The notes under the pieces were generated by a model that searched no databases, was not told the origin of the DNA, and was given only the letters and a program-made list of their open reading frames with translations. From Parafrankia elaeagni (GTDB lineage: Bacteria; Actinomycetota; Actinomycetes; Frankiales; Frankiaceae), in assembly GCF_000374165.1 (NCBI RefSeq), contig NZ_KB893683.1:74833-138832 (forward strand): 64,000 nt of DNA, in the 5' to 3' direction. The position numbers and the translations under genes were made by a program. Positions 53,425-63,840 of the stretch are shown one piece after another. Each line of letters begins with the position of its first letter. Position 1 is the first letter of the stretch.

Positions 53425-54402
53425 TCAGCGCAGGTGGATCACGTCGGCGGCGCTGAACGCGCGGCCGTCGACCAGCAGCCGGCCGAACTCGTCGATGTCG
53501 GTGGCGGTGCCCACGACCGACGTCCCGTCGGGAAGCTCGACCCGGACCGGCCGCCCGAGCGTCGCGCACACGCCGCGGTAGTCGTCCCGGGCCTGCCCGG
53601 GTGCGGACACCCACCGGGAGACCGCGTCCGCGAGGTCGGTGAGGACGGCGCCGAGCAGCTCCGTGCGGTCCAGCCGGGACGGGTCGGCGTCCAGCAGCAG
53701 CAGGCTGGTCGAGTTCGGCGGGAGCTCCCCGGCCCGGGCGGTGACGTTCAGGCCGAAGCCGATGACGGCGGCCGGCGGCGCGGTCGGGCTGGGCGCGAGC
53801 TCCACCAGAATGCCGGCGATCTTCGCCCCGCCCACCTGGACGTCGTTGGGCCACTTGAGCACTGCCGGCACCTGGGCGTGAGCGCGCAGGGTGCGCACCA
53901 GCGACGTGCCGACGACGAGCGGCAGCCAGCCGAGCTGCCGGGCCTCGACCGCAGGGCGGACGAGCACGGACACCATCAGCCCGGCGCCGGCCGCGGACTG
54001 CCACGACCGGTCGAGACGTCCGCGGCCGGCCGTCTGCCGCTCGGCGACGAGGACGGCCTGACCCGTCCGCGCCGTCACGGACAGTGCCGGCACTCGGCCG
54101 GGCAGGCCCCGCGCGAGCCGCCCGAGTTCGGCGTTGGTCGAGTCGATCTCGCCCACGACCGCGAGGGCCAGTCCGAGCCCGCCGACGAGAGGGCTCAGCG
54201 CCGCGGCGTCAAGGGGGCGGCGCGACCTTTCGACGGCAGTCTCCACGCGGGCCGTGAGCACGTCGGCCAAGGGCCCGACGAGCACCGCGTCGGACCCCCC
54301 AGCCGACCCCCTAGCAGGCCTTTCACCTGCAGAGGAAGCCTGCTGGACGGCTACGGAAGGAGGCGTTGGTCGTCCGTCGGACGCGGTCGGCTCTACAGGC
54401 AC
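53425..54402 (-). CDS. birA: Biotin--[acetyl-CoA-carboxylase] ligase
   Basis: The 325-residue enzyme attaches biotin to the carrier lysine of AccA. Motifs are [11 protein letters not shown], the biotin/ATP loop [12 protein letters not shown], the active-site [18 protein letters not shown] and the C-terminal SH3-like domain. It lacks the N-terminal helix-turn-helix, so it is probably not a repressor. GTG 54402 has GGGAGGG upstream. It diverges from the carboxylase beta gene, whose partner it modifies. The first 90 residues are Pro/Ser/Ala-rich. Confidence 0.93.
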   Translation of the reverse strand: MPVEPTASDGRPTPPSVAVQQASSAGERPARGSAGGSDAVLVGPLADVLTARVETAVERSRRPLDAAALSPLVGGLGLALAVVGEIDSTNAELGRLARGLPGRVPALSVTARTGQAVLVAERQTAGRGRLDRSWQSAAGAGLMVSVLVRPAVEARQLGWLPLVVGTSLVRTLRAHAQVPAVLKWPNDVQVGGAKIAGILVELAPSPTAPPAAVIGFGLNVTARAGELPPNSTSLLLLDADPSRLDRTELLGAVLTDLADAVSRWVSAPGQARDDYRGVCATLGRPVRVELPDGTSVVGTATDIDEFGRLLVDGRAFSAADVIHLR

Positions 54403-54483
54403 GGGACCACCCTCCCAGAGCACTGGTCTGGCCGAGGTGAGACGGTCTCCACATCAATCGAGCATGTGGACCGCCGACCGCCG

Positions 54484-54489
54484 TACGCT
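54484..54489 (+). promoter_or_regulatory. Candidate -10 box, leaderless start of the carboxylase beta gene
   Basis: TACGCT ends seven bases before ATG 54497, the same spacing as before several other genes here. Confidence 0.4.
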
Positions 54490-54496
54490 TCGCACT

Positions 54497-56092
54497 ATGG
54501 CTCTCCCGGCTTCCGTTCCCGAACCGACGCCCGAACCGCACAGCACGGCTGGTCGCCTCGCCCGACTGCAGGCCGTGACCGAGGAAGCTGTGCACGCCGG
54601 TTCCCAGCGCGCGGTGGACGCGCGGCACGCCAAGGGCATCATGACCGCGCGCGAGCGGATCGAGGCCTTCCTCGACCCCGGCTCGTTCGTCGAGACGGAC
54701 GCGTTCGCCCGGCACCGCTCGCACGACTTCGGGCTGGAGCGGAACCGCCCCTACGGCGACGGCGTGATCACCGGGTACGGAACGGTCGACGGCCGCCAGA
54801 TCTGCGTCTTCAGTCAGGACTTCACCGTGATCGGCGGGAGCCTCGGTGAGGTCTTCGGTGAGAAGATCATCAAGATCATGGACCTGGCGCTGAAAACCGG
54901 GGTTCCGGTCGTCGGCATCAACGACTCCGGCGGTGCCCGCATCCAGGAGGGCGTCGTCGCACTCGGGCTGTACGGCGAGATCTTCTACCGCAACGTGATG
55001 GCGTCCGGCGTGGTGCCGCAGCTGTCGCTCATCATGGGCCCGTGTGCGGGCGGCGCGGTGTACTCCCCCGCGATCACCGACTTCACGCTCATGGTCGACC
55101 AGACCAGCCACATGTTCATCACCGGTCCCGACGTGATCAAAGAGGTCACCGGCGAGGACGTCGGCATGGAGGAGCTCGGCGGGGCGCACACGCACAACTC
55201 ACGCAGCGGGGTCGCGCACTTCCAGGCCGCGGACGAGAACGACTGCCTGGAGCTCGCCCGGGCCCTGCTCTCCTACCTGCCCTCGAACAACATGGACGAG
55301 GTGCCGGCGTACGCCGAGGTGGCCGACGTCGAGGCCGAGGTGGACCCCGAGCTCGACACCTTCATCCCGGACTCCGCGAACACCCCGTACGACATGCACC
55401 ACGTGATCGAGCGGGTGCTGGACGAGGAGGACTTCCTCGAGGTCCACGCCCAGTTCGCCCAGAACATGATCGTCGGATTCGGCCGCATCGACGGGCGTTC
55501 GGTCGGTGTCGTCGCCAACCAGCCGATGCAGTTCGCCGGCACGCTGGACATCGATGCCAGCGAGAAGGCCGCGCGCTTCGTGCGGACCTGTGACGCCTTC
55601 AACATTCCGGTGCTGACCTTCGTCGACGTCCCCGGTTTCCTTCCAGGGACGTCGCAGGAATGGAACGGGATCATCCGGCGCGGCGCGAAGCTCATCTACG
55701 CGTACGCCGAGGCGACCGTTCCGAAGGTGACCGTCATCACCCGGAAGGCGTACGGCGGCGCCTACGACGTCATGGGCTCCAAGCACCTGCGCGCCGACAT
55801 CAACCTGGCGTGGCCGACCGCCGAGATCGCCGTCATGGGTGCCCGCGGCGCCGTCAACATCATCTACCGCCGTGAGCTGGCCGGCTCGGACGCGCCCGAC
55901 GAGCGCCGCGCGGAGCTGATCCAGGACTACACCGACCACTTCGCGACCCCCTACATCGCGGCGGAGCGCGGCTACCTGGACGCCGTGATCCAGCCATCGG
56001 TCACCAGGCGTGAGGTGATCCGCGCACTGCGTCTGCTGCGGACCAAGCGCGAGACGCTGCCCCCGAAGAAGCACGGCAACATCCCGCTGTAG
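54497..56092 (+). CDS. accD5: Acyl-CoA (propionyl-CoA) carboxylase beta subunit
   Basis: The 531-residue protein is the carboxyltransferase that moves carboxyl from biotin to acyl-CoA. It shows [39 protein letters not shown] (oxyanion region), [17 protein letters not shown] and [20 protein letters not shown] with the second crotonase-fold domain; length and ending GNIPL fit AccD5/PccB. The start at ATG 54497 fits the leaderless -10 box; an upstream ATG at 54464 is less likely. It precedes the epsilon subunit and the biotin carboxylase, and supplies methylmalonyl-CoA or malonyl-CoA for lipid synthesis. Acyl-chain preference cannot be fixed by eye. Confidence 0.92.
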   Translation: MALPASVPEPTPEPHSTAGRLARLQAVTEEAVHAGSQRAVDARHAKGIMTARERIEAFLDPGSFVETDAFARHRSHDFGLERNRPYGDGVITGYGTVDGRQICVFSQDFTVIGGSLGEVFGEKIIKIMDLALKTGVPVVGINDSGGARIQEGVVALGLYGEIFYRNVMASGVVPQLSLIMGPCAGGAVYSPAITDFTLMVDQTSHMFITGPDVIKEVTGEDVGMEELGGAHTHNSRSGVAHFQAADENDCLELARALLSYLPSNNMDEVPAYAEVADVEAEVDPELDTFIPDSANTPYDMHHVIERVLDEEDFLEVHAQFAQNMIVGFGRIDGRSVGVVANQPMQFAGTLDIDASEKAARFVRTCDAFNIPVLTFVDVPGFLPGTSQEWNGIIRRGAKLIYAYAEATVPKVTVITRKAYGGAYDVMGSKHLRADINLAWPTAEIAVMGARGAVNIIYRRELAGSDAPDERRAELIQDYTDHFATPYIAAERGYLDAVIQPSVTRREVIRALRLLRTKRETLPPKKHGNIPL

Positions 56093-56178
56093 CGGGCGCG
56101 CGGCCGGCCACCAGGCCGGCGCCGCGCCGTCAGGCGATCAGAGACGACGGACGGATGACGGACGGAGGAGGGCGGCCG

Positions 56179-56430
56179 GTGGCCGACAGACCCGAAGGGC
56201 CCCCGGCCCGACCGCACCTGCGGCTGGTCCGGGGTGACGCGACACCGGAGGAGATCGCCGCGCTCGTGGCCGTCCTCACCGCGCGGGCGGCGCCGGCGGC
56301 GCCGGCGCCCCGGACCCGGTCGACGTGGGCCGACCCGGCGCACTCGGCGCGTGGCAGGCTGCCCTCCGGCCCGGGTGCGTGGGCCCGCTCGGCCCGCACC
56401 GGCGGCATACGCTTCCCAGCAGGCGGATGA
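56179..56430 (+). CDS. accE: Acyl-CoA carboxylase epsilon subunit
   Basis: The 83-residue protein matches the actinobacterial ACC_epsilon group: LRLVRGDATPEEIAALVAVL forms the conserved helix, and STWADPAHSARGRLPSGPGA forms the basic tail that stabilises AccA3-AccD5 complexes. GTG 56179 is preferred because GGAGGAGGG lies six bases before it; ATG 56155 would add eight residues. It follows the beta gene as in Rv3280-Rv3281. The Maf gene that follows in M. tuberculosis is absent here. Confidence 0.88.
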   Translation: MADRPEGPPARPHLRLVRGDATPEEIAALVAVLTARAAPAAPAPRTRSTWADPAHSARGRLPSGPGAWARSARTGGIRFPAGG

Positions 56431-56558
56431 CGCCGGCCGGCGGAAGACGCCAGCCGGCGAAAGACGGCAGGTAACGACGGGCCCGGCTGCCGGTGGCTGG
56501 CCAGTCGTTGTTTCACCTTCTCCGGCAATGAAGGAACATGGTGCGGCCCGACTCGCCT

Positions 56559-56586
56559 AGACTCAGGCCGGACGAGACGGGAGGAA
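56559..56586 (+). promoter_or_regulatory. Promoter box and ribosome site of accA
   Basis: TAGACT (56559-56564) fits TANNNT, and GGGAGGA (56580-56586) ends one base before GTG 56588. Together they suggest an independent promoter with a short leader. Confidence 0.35.
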
Positions 56587-56587
56587 C

Positions 56588-58351
56588 GTGCGTAAGATCC
56601 TCATCGCCAACCGGGGTGAAATTGCAGTCCGGGTGGCGCGGGCCTGCCGCGACGCGGGGTATTCAAGTGTCGCCGTGTACGCAGAGCCCGACATCGACGC
56701 AATGCATGTCCGGGTCGCCGACGAGGCGTATGCCCTGGGCGGCACAACCCCCGGCGACTCTTATCTGCGAATCGACAAGATTCTGCAGGCGTGTGAACTC
56801 TCCGGCGCCGACGCGGTGCATCCGGGCTACGGGTTCCTCTCCGAGAACGCGGATTTCGCCGAAGCCGTGATCTCGGCGGGGCTGACCTGGATCGGCCCGC
56901 CGCCGGAGGCCATCCGCCGCCTCGGTGACAAGACCGCCGCCCGGCATATCGCCCTTGCCGTCGGCGCCCCGCTCGCGCCGGGCACCGCCGATCCGGTGGG
57001 TGGCGTGGACGAGGTCGTCACCTTCGCGAACGAGTACGGCCTGCCGGTCGCGATCAAGGCCGCCTTCGGCGGCGGTGGCCGCGGTCTCAAGGTCGCCTGG
57101 ACCGCCGAGGAGCTGCCCGAGCTGTTCGACAGCGCCGTCCGCGAGGCCGTCGCCGCCTTCGGCCGCGGCGAGTGCTTCGTCGAGCGGTACCTCGACCAGC
57201 CACGGCACGTGGAGACGCAGGTCCTCGCCGACACTCACGGCAACGTGGTCGTCGTCGGCACCCGCGACTGCTCCCTGCAGCGCCGCTACCAGAAGCTCGT
57301 CGAGGAGGCCCCCGCGCCGTTCCTCACCGACGAGCAGAACACCGCGCTCTACGAGGCGTCCAAGAAGATCGTGCGCGAGGCCGGCTATGTCGGCGCGGGC
57401 ACGGTGGAGTTCCTCGTCGCCAAGGACGGGCTGATCAGCTTCCTGGAGGTCAACACCCGACTCCAGGTCGAGCACCCGGTCACCGAGGAGACGTCCGGCG
57501 TCGACCTCGTCCGGGCCCAGTTCCGCATCGCCGAGGGCGAGGCGCTCGACCCGGTCGACCCGGCCCCGCGCGGCCACTCGATCGAGTTCCGCATCAACGG
57601 CGAGGACCCGGGCCGCAACTTCCTGCCCGCCCCGGGCACCGTGACGACGTTCACCGCCCCGGCGGGCCCCGGCGTCCGGCTCGACACGGGCATCGAGAGC
57701 GGCAGCGTCATCGGCGGCGCCTTCGACTCGCTGCTCGCCAAGCTCATCGTCACCGGCGCCACCCGCCAGGAGGCCCTGGAGCGGGCCCGCCGCGCCCTCG
57801 ACGAGATGGTCGTCGACGGCATGGCCACCGCGCTCCCGTTCCACCGCGCGGTGGTGCGCGACCCGGCGTTCGCGCCGGAGGCCGCGGACGAGCCGTTCCG
57901 CGTGCACAACCGCTGGATCGAGACCGAGTTCGACAACACGATCCCGCCGTTCGGCGCCGGCGCCGGCGTCGACACCGACACCGAGCCCCGGGAGACCGTG
58001 GTCGTCGAGGTCGGTGGGAAGCGCCTGGAGGTCGTCCTGCCGGCCGGGTTCGGCGCGGGCGGCGGTGCGGCCCCGGCCGCGGCCGGGGCACCGAAGCGCC
58101 GTTCGGCCGGCGGCAGGGCCGCGGCGAAGGTCACCGGTGACGCGCTGACCAGCCCGATGCAGGGCACCATCGTCAAGGTCGCGGTCAGCGACGGTGACAC
58201 CGTCGAGGCGGGTGATCTGATCGTCGTCCTCGAGGCGATGAAGATGGAGCAGCCCCTCAACGCACACCGCGCGGGAACCGTCAGCGGGCTCACGGCAGAG
58301 GTCGGGGCTGTCGTGACCAGCGGAGCAGTGCTCTGCGAGATCAAGGACTGA
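56588..58351 (+). CDS. accA3: Acyl-CoA carboxylase alpha subunit (biotin carboxylase and carrier)
   Basis: The 587-residue protein carries both biotin carboxylase (about 1-445) and the carrier domain. It starts [20 protein letters not shown], has the ATP-grasp loop [34 protein letters not shown] and [17 protein letters not shown], and ends with the carrier motif [13 protein letters not shown], whose Lys552 is the biotin site. A Gly/Ala-rich linker joins the two. It shares the complex with the beta and epsilon subunits just upstream, and BirA biotinylates it. AccA3 type is inferred from length and neighbours. Confidence 0.95.
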   Translation: MRKILIANRGEIAVRVARACRDAGYSSVAVYAEPDIDAMHVRVADEAYALGGTTPGDSYLRIDKILQACELSGADAVHPGYGFLSENADFAEAVISAGLTWIGPPPEAIRRLGDKTAARHIALAVGAPLAPGTADPVGGVDEVVTFANEYGLPVAIKAAFGGGGRGLKVAWTAEELPELFDSAVREAVAAFGRGECFVERYLDQPRHVETQVLADTHGNVVVVGTRDCSLQRRYQKLVEEAPAPFLTDEQNTALYEASKKIVREAGYVGAGTVEFLVAKDGLISFLEVNTRLQVEHPVTEETSGVDLVRAQFRIAEGEALDPVDPAPRGHSIEFRINGEDPGRNFLPAPGTVTTFTAPAGPGVRLDTGIESGSVIGGAFDSLLAKLIVTGATRQEALERARRALDEMVVDGMATALPFHRAVVRDPAFAPEAADEPFRVHNRWIETEFDNTIPPFGAGAGVDTDTEPRETVVVEVGGKRLEVVLPAGFGAGGGAAPAAAGAPKRRSAGGRAAAKVTGDALTSPMQGTIVKVAVSDGDTVEAGDLIVVLEAMKMEQPLNAHRAGTVSGLTAEVGAVVTSGAVLCEIKD

Positions 58352-58367
58352 CCACAGCGACATCCGT

Positions 58368-58403
58368 CCACCGGTGGCGCCCCGATCGGGGCGCCACCGG
58401 TGG
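58368..58403. terminator. 36-base perfect palindrome after accA
   Basis: CCACCGGTGGCGCCCCGA is followed directly by its exact reverse complement; the centre is GATC. It lies 17 bases after the stop codon and would form a stem of 16-17 pairs with a small loop. A Rho-independent-like terminator is likely, and a protein-binding site is possible. Confidence 0.75.
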
Positions 58404-58520
58404 CGTTTCGGACCCCGGCGGCGCCGGTGACCACCCCGTGGCCCGTCATCTGGTCGCCGCGCTGCCGTTGTCCCGCAGCACGCCACACCGCATGGTGCGC
58501 CACCGCCGGCACGCCGTCCG

Positions 58521-58526
58521 TAGGCT
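58521..58526 (+). promoter_or_regulatory. Candidate -10 box, leaderless start
   Basis: TAGGCT ends seven bases before ATG 58534. Confidence 0.4.
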
Positions 58527-58533
58527 CTAGCCC

Positions 58534-59058
58534 ATGGACGGCCAGGGACAGCACCCCGACGCAGCCAAGGCGGAGCGTGCTGCCGCCCCCGCCTCACCGC
58601 CGCCAGCGGACGATCTGTCCGGAGCGGGCGTGCCCGTGGCGGAGCGGGCCCCGGCGGCCGCCGGGGAAGCGTCCACCGCACCGGCTGCCGACCCGGCCGG
58701 AGGCAGGGCCGGGCTGGAGGTCAGCGGGCCGGAGGCGGGCGTGCGGGAGGCGCCGCCGCTCGGGGGCCGGATCCACTACCTGCTCGGCGGCACTCTGCCA
58801 CCGCGGTACAGCGCCTGGGTCTCACGCGACCTGACCGGTCCGGGCTGGCGGTACCGGCAGGCGCTGCGGCCCTTCTTCCTCATGCTGCCGTTCGCCGTGG
58901 TGTTCGCGCTGCTGCCCGGCCAGGTCAGCGTGCGGGTCACCATCGTCGTGTTCCTGCTGTTGTCCGGTGTCGGGCTGGGTTTCGCGACCAGCGGCTACTT
59001 CCGCAACCGCCGGCTGGAGCAGCACAACTTCCCGCCGGTCTTCCCGCCCTCCGACTAG
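58534..59058 (+). CDS. DUF5313-like two-helix membrane protein
   Basis: The 174-residue protein has a disordered Ala/Pro-rich N-terminus (1-75), then LLGGTLPPRYSAWVSRDLTG and WRYRQALRPFFLMLPFAVVF with two membrane helices (about 108-125, 129-148), and a basic end RNRRLEQHNFPPVFPP. This is the arrangement of DUF5313 proteins of actinobacteria, whose function is unknown. It is convergent with upp. Confidence 0.75.
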   Translation: MDGQGQHPDAAKAERAAAPASPPPADDLSGAGVPVAERAPAAAGEASTAPAADPAGGRAGLEVSGPEAGVREAPPLGGRIHYLLGGTLPPRYSAWVSRDLTGPGWRYRQALRPFFLMLPFAVVFALLPGQVSVRVTIVVFLLLSGVGLGFATSGYFRNRRLEQHNFPPVFPPSD

Positions 59059-59091
59059 CCGCCGGCCACCCGCTGCCGCCGGCCACCCGCT
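59058..59091. repeat. 17-base tandem duplication
   Basis: GCCGCCGGCCACCCGCT occurs twice in a row (59058-59074, 59075-59091), beginning on the last base of the DUF5313-like stop codon. Confidence 0.8.
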
Positions 59092-59118
59092 GCGCCGGGC
59101 GGGCGCGGTCACCGGGAG

Positions 59119-59148
59119 CGCGGCCGGCCCGGTTTCGCGCCGGCCGCG
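59119..59148. terminator. Hairpin between convergent DUF5313-like and upp genes
   Basis: A ten-pair stem (59119-59128 with 59139-59148, loop of ten bases) lies just before the upp stop and could stop transcription from both sides. Confidence 0.55.
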
Positions 59149-59155
59149 GGGAAGC

Positions 59156-59779
59156 TCAGACCGCTCCGTAGATGCGGTCCCCGGCGTCGCCGAGGCCCGG
59201 CACGATGTAGGCGACGTCGTTGAGGCGCTCGTCCACCGCCGCGGCGACGACCCTGGCGTCCAGCCCGCTGCGTTCGAGGGCGGCAAGCCCTTCGGGCACG
59301 GCCACCACGGAGACCACGACGATGCCGGTGGCGCCCCGGCTGGTGAGCAGCGACAGGGCGTGCAGCGCCGAGCCGCCGGTCGCCAGCATCGGGTCGAGCA
59401 GGAACACCGGCCGTCCCGCCAGGTCCGCGGGCACCGACTCCAGGTAGACCGTGGGCGCGAACGTGGTCTCGTCCCGGGAGAGCCCGATGAAGGCGGTACT
59501 GGCGTCCGGAATGAGGGCCAGTGCCGCCGGCAGCATGCCGAGACCGGCCCGCAGCACCGGCGCCACGACTGGTTCGGCGGCGAGCACCGTGCCGGTGGTG
59601 GTGGCCAGCGGGGTGGTGACCGAGACCGGCATCGTGGGCAGCCCGCGGGACGCCTCGTAGACCAGGATCGACGCCAGATCGTGCAGGGCGGCGCGGAACT
59701 GCGGCCGCGCCGTCCGCTCGTCGCGCAGCACGGTGAGTGCCACGGCTGCCAATGGATGATCGACGACCTGTACCTGCAC
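59156..59779 (-). CDS. upp: Uracil phosphoribosyltransferase
   Basis: The 207-residue enzyme makes UMP from uracil and PRPP for pyrimidine salvage. It begins VQVQVVDHPLAAVALTVLRD, has VVAPVLRAGLGMLPAALALI, the PRPP loop VFLLDPMLATGGSALHAL and the uracil site near the end, DVAYIVPGLGDAGDRIYGAV. GTG 59779 has AGGAG upstream. Length and motifs are standard. It diverges from deoC, and the nucleoside salvage genes deoC, PMM-like and PNP follow, as upp, pmmB and deoD are neighbours in M. tuberculosis. Confidence 0.95.
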   Translation of the reverse strand: MQVQVVDHPLAAVALTVLRDERTARPQFRAALHDLASILVYEASRGLPTMPVSVTTPLATTTGTVLAAEPVVAPVLRAGLGMLPAALALIPDASTAFIGLSRDETTFAPTVYLESVPADLAGRPVFLLDPMLATGGSALHALSLLTSRGATGIVVVSVVAVPEGLAALERSGLDARVVAAAVDERLNDVAYIVPGLGDAGDRIYGAV

Positions 59780-59857
59780 GGTGGGGCTCCTAGCCGAAAG
59801 GCGGACGGGTCCCGCCGGCTGTCCGGGCCGGCGACGGCGATAGGCGATGATGCAACC

Positions 59858-60628
59858 ATGACAACGGACCCCGCCCTTCCCGGCCGTCCCGCGCCGGACA
59901 CGGGCGTGGTGCCGGGCCCGGGCGCGGCGGCGCGTCCGGGCCCGCCGCGCCGCGCCGAGCTCGCGCGGATCATCGATCACACGCTGCTGCAACCCGCGGC
60001 AACCGGCGAGGAGATCGTCAACCTGTGCGCGGACGCCGCGAAGCTCGGTGTCGGCACGGTGTGCGTCGCGCCCACCCATGTGTACCTGGCCGCGGCGAGC
60101 GCCCGGCAGGACGGCAGGGACGTCGACCCGTCCTTCGCGGTGGCCTCCGTCATCGGCTTCCCACACGGGACGCACCTGACGGTGATCAAGGCGGAGGAGG
60201 CGCGCCGGGCGGTCGCCGACGGCGCCACCGAAATCGACATGGTCATCGACATCGCCAACGCCATGGACGAGAACTGGCGCGCCATCGAGACCGAGATCAC
60301 CGAGGTCCGGCTGTCGGTGCCGCCGCACGTGCTCCTCAAGGTGATCCTGGAGACCGCGCTCCTGCCCGACGAGAGCATCGTCGCCGCGTGCCGGGCCGCG
60401 GAGAGCGGCGGGGCGGAGTTCGTGAAGACCTCGACCGGGTTCCACCCGGCAGGTGGCGCGTCGCTGCGGGCGGTGCGGGCCATGGTCGCCGCGGTCGGCG
60501 GCCGGCTCGGGGTGAAGGCCTCCGGGGGCATCCGCACGGCGCAGCAGGCCCTGGCGTTCGTCGAGGCCGGCGCCACCCGGCTCGGGCTCTCCGCGACCAA
60601 GGACATCCTGGCCGAGCTTCCCGCCTGA
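59858..60628 (+). CDS. deoC: Deoxyribose-phosphate aldolase
   Basis: The 256-residue class I aldolase splits deoxyribose-5-phosphate to glyceraldehyde-3-phosphate and acetaldehyde. IIDHTLLQPAATGEEI starts the core; EIDMVIDIANAM has the conserved aspartate, VLLKVILETALL follows, EFVKTSTGFHPAGG holds the Schiff-base Lys190 and LGVKASGGIRTAQQA holds Lys220. The first 33 residues are a disordered extension not needed for the fold. ATG 59858 is the best start. It is convergent with the PMM-like gene; nucleoside breakdown by PNP feeds it. Confidence 0.95.
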   Translation: MTTDPALPGRPAPDTGVVPGPGAAARPGPPRRAELARIIDHTLLQPAATGEEIVNLCADAAKLGVGTVCVAPTHVYLAAASARQDGRDVDPSFAVASVIGFPHGTHLTVIKAEEARRAVADGATEIDMVIDIANAMDENWRAIETEITEVRLSVPPHVLLKVILETALLPDESIVAACRAAESGGAEFVKTSTGFHPAGGASLRAVRAMVAAVGGRLGVKASGGIRTAQQALAFVEAGATRLGLSATKDILAELPA

Positions 60629-60695
60629 CCGGTTCCGCCGACCCGGGGCCGCCGGGCCGGGGCCGCCGCTGTTCCGACACCGCATCTGGCCCGCG

Positions 60696-62456
60696 TCAGG
60701 CGGGCGGCAGGTCCAGGAGGTCGACGACGGCGGTGCGCAGGGCGGCCAGATCCTCCTGGGCCCGGTCGCGCGCCGCCGCCGGGCCGGTCGCCGCCACGTC
60801 GGCGGGGCCGACCACCGCCTGCAGGTAGACCTTGAGCTTCGGCTCCGTCCCGCTCGGGCGGGCGACGACGCGGGCGTCCCCGTCCAGGTGCAGGATCAGG
60901 ACGTCGGCGGGCGGCAGACCGTCCACCCCGCCGAGCAGGTCGCGGACGGCGGTGACGGTCCGGCCGCCCAGCCGTCGCGGTGGGGCGGCACGCAGGCCGC
61001 GCATCGCCGTGCCGATCGCCGCCAGGTCGGCACACCGGGCCGAGACCTGGCCGGTGGCGTGGACACCGACGCGGCGACACAGGTCGTCGAGGACGTCCAG
61101 CAGGGTCCGGCCGGAGCGTTTCGCGTGCTGGGCCGCGCGGGCGAGGGCCAGCGCGGCGGTGATGCCGTCCTTGTCCCGCACCAGGTCCGGCGCGACGGCG
61201 TAGCCGAGAGCCTCCTCGTAGCCGAAGACGAGGCGCGGATGCGCCCGCATGATCCACTTGAAGCCGGTCAGGGTCTGGGCGCAGGGGACCCCGTGCAGCC
61301 GGGCGAGTGCCGCGAGCGCGGAGGAGCTGACCACCGTCGTGGCGACCGGCCCGGGCCGCCTGCGCAGCACGTGGTCGGCGAGCAGCAGGCCGACCTCGTC
61401 GCCGGTCAGCACCCGCCCGTCGACCGCCACGGCACAGCGGTCGGCATCCGGGTCGTTCGCCAGGACCAGGTCGGCGCCGATGCGCTGGCCGAGGCGGAGG
61501 ACGGCGTCGAGCGCCCCCGGCTCCTCCGGGTTCGGGAAGGGGACGGTGGGAAAGGCCGGGTCCGGTTCCCGCTGCTCCGGCACGGTCACAGGCGCGGCCA
61601 GCCCGGCTCGGGCGAACACCGCGTCGAGGACCACCGCTCCCACCCCGTGCAGGGGCGTGTAGGCGACAAGCAGCGACGCGGCAGGCTGCGCGGCGGCAGG
61701 CTGCGCGGCAGGCGGGCCGTCGACCGCCCGCACGGCGGCGTCGACGTAGGCGTCGAGGAGGCTGCGGTCCAGGCGTTCCCATCCGTCGGCGAGCGGGATG
61801 TCCGCCGCCGGCCCGACGGCGGCGATCGCACGCTCGATCTCCGCGTCGGCCGGCGCCACCAGCTGGGCTCCGCGGCCGGCGTCCTTCCCCGGTTCGCCGC
61901 CGGCGCCGCCAGCGCCGTCGGGACCGTCGGGACCGTCGGGAAGCAGGCCGTCCGAGGGGCCGCCCAGGTACACCTTGTAGCCGTTGTCGGACGCCGGGTT
62001 GTGACTGGCAGTGATCACGATGCCGGCATCCGCGCCGAGGTGACGGACGGCGAAGGCCACCACGGGCGTGGGCATCGGGGCGGGCACCAGGAGGGCCCGC
62101 GCTCCCGCGCCCGCGAGGACCCGCGCGGCGTCGAGAGCGAACCGGTCGCTGCGCCGGCGGGCGTCGTGGCCGACCACGACCAGGGGGCACGGGGTGGACC
62201 GGCGCAGCCAGTCCGCGAGGCCGGCGGTGGTCCGCCGCACGACGGCGGTGTTCATGCCGGCGGGCCCGGCCCGTAACGGCCCGCGCAGGCCGGCGGTGCC
62301 GAAGGCCAGCGGGCCGGCGAACCGTTCCGCGACGGCCTGGACGTCCCCGGCGGCGACGAGGCGGGCCAGCTCCGTCCGGTCATCCGGGTCGGGGTCGCCT
62401 GCCAGCCAGGCCGCGACCCGCGCCGCCAGCTCGTCCGGCAGCACGGAATCCCTCAC
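60696..62456 (-). CDS. pmmB: Phosphomannomutase/phosphoglucomutase, PmmB type
   Basis: The 586-residue enzyme moves phosphate between C1 and C6 of a hexose phosphate (or C1 and C5 of a pentose phosphate). [35 protein letters not shown] (the phosphoserine), [11 protein letters not shown] (metal loop), [10 protein letters not shown] (sugar loop) and [20 protein letters not shown] (phosphate loop) are all present. The length is of the long PGM2/PmmB group. The stop of the PNP gene overlaps its GTG by four bases. It may make mannose-1-phosphate for the nucleotidylyltransferase, or, given its PNP neighbour, pentose-5-phosphate. Confidence 0.9.
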   Translation of the reverse strand: MRDSVLPDELAARVAAWLAGDPDPDDRTELARLVAAGDVQAVAERFAGPLAFGTAGLRGPLRAGPAGMNTAVVRRTTAGLADWLRRSTPCPLVVVGHDARRRSDRFALDAARVLAGAGARALLVPAPMPTPVVAFAVRHLGADAGIVITASHNPASDNGYKVYLGGPSDGLLPDGPDGPDGAGGAGGEPGKDAGRGAQLVAPADAEIERAIAAVGPAADIPLADGWERLDRSLLDAYVDAAVRAVDGPPAAQPAAAQPAASLLVAYTPLHGVGAVVLDAVFARAGLAAPVTVPEQREPDPAFPTVPFPNPEEPGALDAVLRLGQRIGADLVLANDPDADRCAVAVDGRVLTGDEVGLLLADHVLRRRPGPVATTVVSSSALAALARLHGVPCAQTLTGFKWIMRAHPRLVFGYEEALGYAVAPDLVRDKDGITAALALARAAQHAKRSGRTLLDVLDDLCRRVGVHATGQVSARCADLAAIGTAMRGLRAAPPRRLGGRTVTAVRDLLGGVDGLPPADVLILHLDGDARVVARPSGTEPKLKVYLQAVVGPADVAATGPAAARDRAQEDLAALRTAVVDLLDLPPA

Positions 62457-63355
62457 AGCGCCGCCACGAGCTTCGCCAGGATCCCGCCGACCCGGTCGGC
62501 TGCCGCGGCGCCCGCGGCAAGCACCTCGGCGTGGTCCAGCGGCACGTCGGTCATCCCGGCGGCCAGGTTGGACACCAGCGACACGGCGAGCACCTCGACT
62601 CCGAGCGCGCGGGCGGCGATCGTCTCGTGCACGGTGGACATGCCGACGAGATCGGCGCCGAGTCCGCGCAGCATGCGGATCTCGGCCGGTGTCTCGTAGT
62701 TCGGCCCGGGCAGGGCCGCGTAGACCCCTTCGGCCAGGCCCGGTTCGATGCTGCGGGCCAGCGAACGCAGCCGGGGCGAGTAGGCGTCGGTGAGATCGAC
62801 GAACTGCGGGCCGACCAGCGGCGAGCGCCCGGTGAGATTGAGGTGGTCGGCGATCAGGACGGGCTGCCCGACGTACATGTCCGACCGCAGGCCGCCGGCC
62901 GCGTTGGTGAGGATCACCGTGTGCACCCCGGCCGCGCGGGCGGTGCGGACGCCGTGCACGACCCGGGACAGGTCGTGCCCCTCGTAGGCGTGCACCCGGC
63001 TGAGGAAGAGCAGCACCCGCCGCCCGGCCAGTGGGACGGAGCGGGCCGCCGGTATGTGCCCGGGCACGTTCGTCGGCGGGAAGCCGCCCAGATCCGCGAA
63101 CGGGATGTCGACCGCGCCTCCGCCGGCCCGGCTGATCACCTCCGCCGCGGGCCGCCAGCCGGACCCGAGCACGATCGCCACGTCGTGCCGGGCGACGCCG
63201 GCGATCTCGGCCAGGCGCGCCGCCGCGGCCACCGCCTCGGGCCCCGGCCCTCGCCCCGCTGCCGGGGCGCCGCCCTGTTCGCCGCCGGGGTGACCCTGCC
63301 CGCCGGCACTGCCCTGCCCGCCGGGAAGGCCGCCGGCGCGGCCGCGTTCTGCCAC
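62453..63355 (-). CDS. punA: Purine nucleoside phosphorylase
   Basis: The 300-residue trimeric-type enzyme splits inosine or guanosine with phosphate. [16 protein letters not shown] (phosphate loop), [56 protein letters not shown] and [16 protein letters not shown] (ribose and base sites) are conserved. GTG 63355 is chosen because a minus-strand TACAGT box ends six bases upstream. Its stop overlaps the start of the PMM-like gene, so the pair is translationally coupled and links nucleoside cleavage to pentose phosphate use. Confidence 0.93.
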   Translation of the reverse strand: MAERGRAGGLPGGQGSAGGQGHPGGEQGGAPAAGRGPGPEAVAAAARLAEIAGVARHDVAIVLGSGWRPAAEVISRAGGGAVDIPFADLGGFPPTNVPGHIPAARSVPLAGRRVLLFLSRVHAYEGHDLSRVVHGVRTARAAGVHTVILTNAAGGLRSDMYVGQPVLIADHLNLTGRSPLVGPQFVDLTDAYSPRLRSLARSIEPGLAEGVYAALPGPNYETPAEIRMLRGLGADLVGMSTVHETIAARALGVEVLAVSLVSNLAAGMTDVPLDHAEVLAAGAAAADRVGGILAKLVAAL

Positions 63356-63361
63356 CAGGCG

Positions 63362-63367
63362 ACTGTA
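63362..63367 (-). promoter_or_regulatory. Candidate -10 box, leaderless start of the PNP gene
   Basis: The minus strand reads TACAGT six bases before GTG 63355. Confidence 0.4.
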
Positions 63368-63459
63368 CGGGCACGGTCCGACCACGCCCGACCACGCCCG
63401 ACCGCGCCACGGCACGCCTCGGGGCGGCGTTCACGGAGCACACTGGAGGTGTGTCCCTC

Positions 63460-63840
63460 GTGCCCTCCGTGCGCAAGCCGCCGCGGGTCCCTCTCGAAGA
63501 GGGCGAGTTCATCGAGGTCGTGCTCCGTGGCCGGATGACCGACCCTGCCGGTGCCGGGCGCACGGTGGCGAAGGCCGAGCGCTTCGTCGGCCACCGGCTG
63601 GGGCTGTCGCGCTGGATCCTGCTGACCACCCGGCGGCTGCTCGTCGTCGCACCGTTTCCCCGCGAGGGCGACTGGTTCGACGTGTCGTTCGACCGGCGGG
63701 AGGTTTCGGCATCCCGGGGTCTGCGCCACGGTGAGGTGATCGTGGTGGAGCTCACCACGCCCAGCGGCCGGCAGATCCTGCGGATTCCGAACCGTCTGCG
63801 CTCGGAGGCCGCACGTTTCATCCGCGCCCTGCGCCGCTGA
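63460..63840 (+). CDS. Small protein of unknown function, PH-like strand pattern
   Basis: The 126-residue protein is chosen to start at GTG 63460, nine bases after GGAGGT (63445-63450); GTG 63451 abuts that site and is less likely. It is strand-rich (FIEVVLRGRMTDPAG, WILLTTRRLLVVAPF, EVIVVELTTPSGRQILRIPN) and ends with a helix (SEAARFIRALRR), recalling a PH-like fold. No membrane helix or signal was seen. It diverges from the PNP gene. Confidence 0.65.
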   Translation: MPSVRKPPRVPLEEGEFIEVVLRGRMTDPAGAGRTVAKAERFVGHRLGLSRWILLTTRRLLVVAPFPREGDWFDVSFDRREVSASRGLRHGEVIVVELTTPSGRQILRIPNRLRSEAARFIRALRR

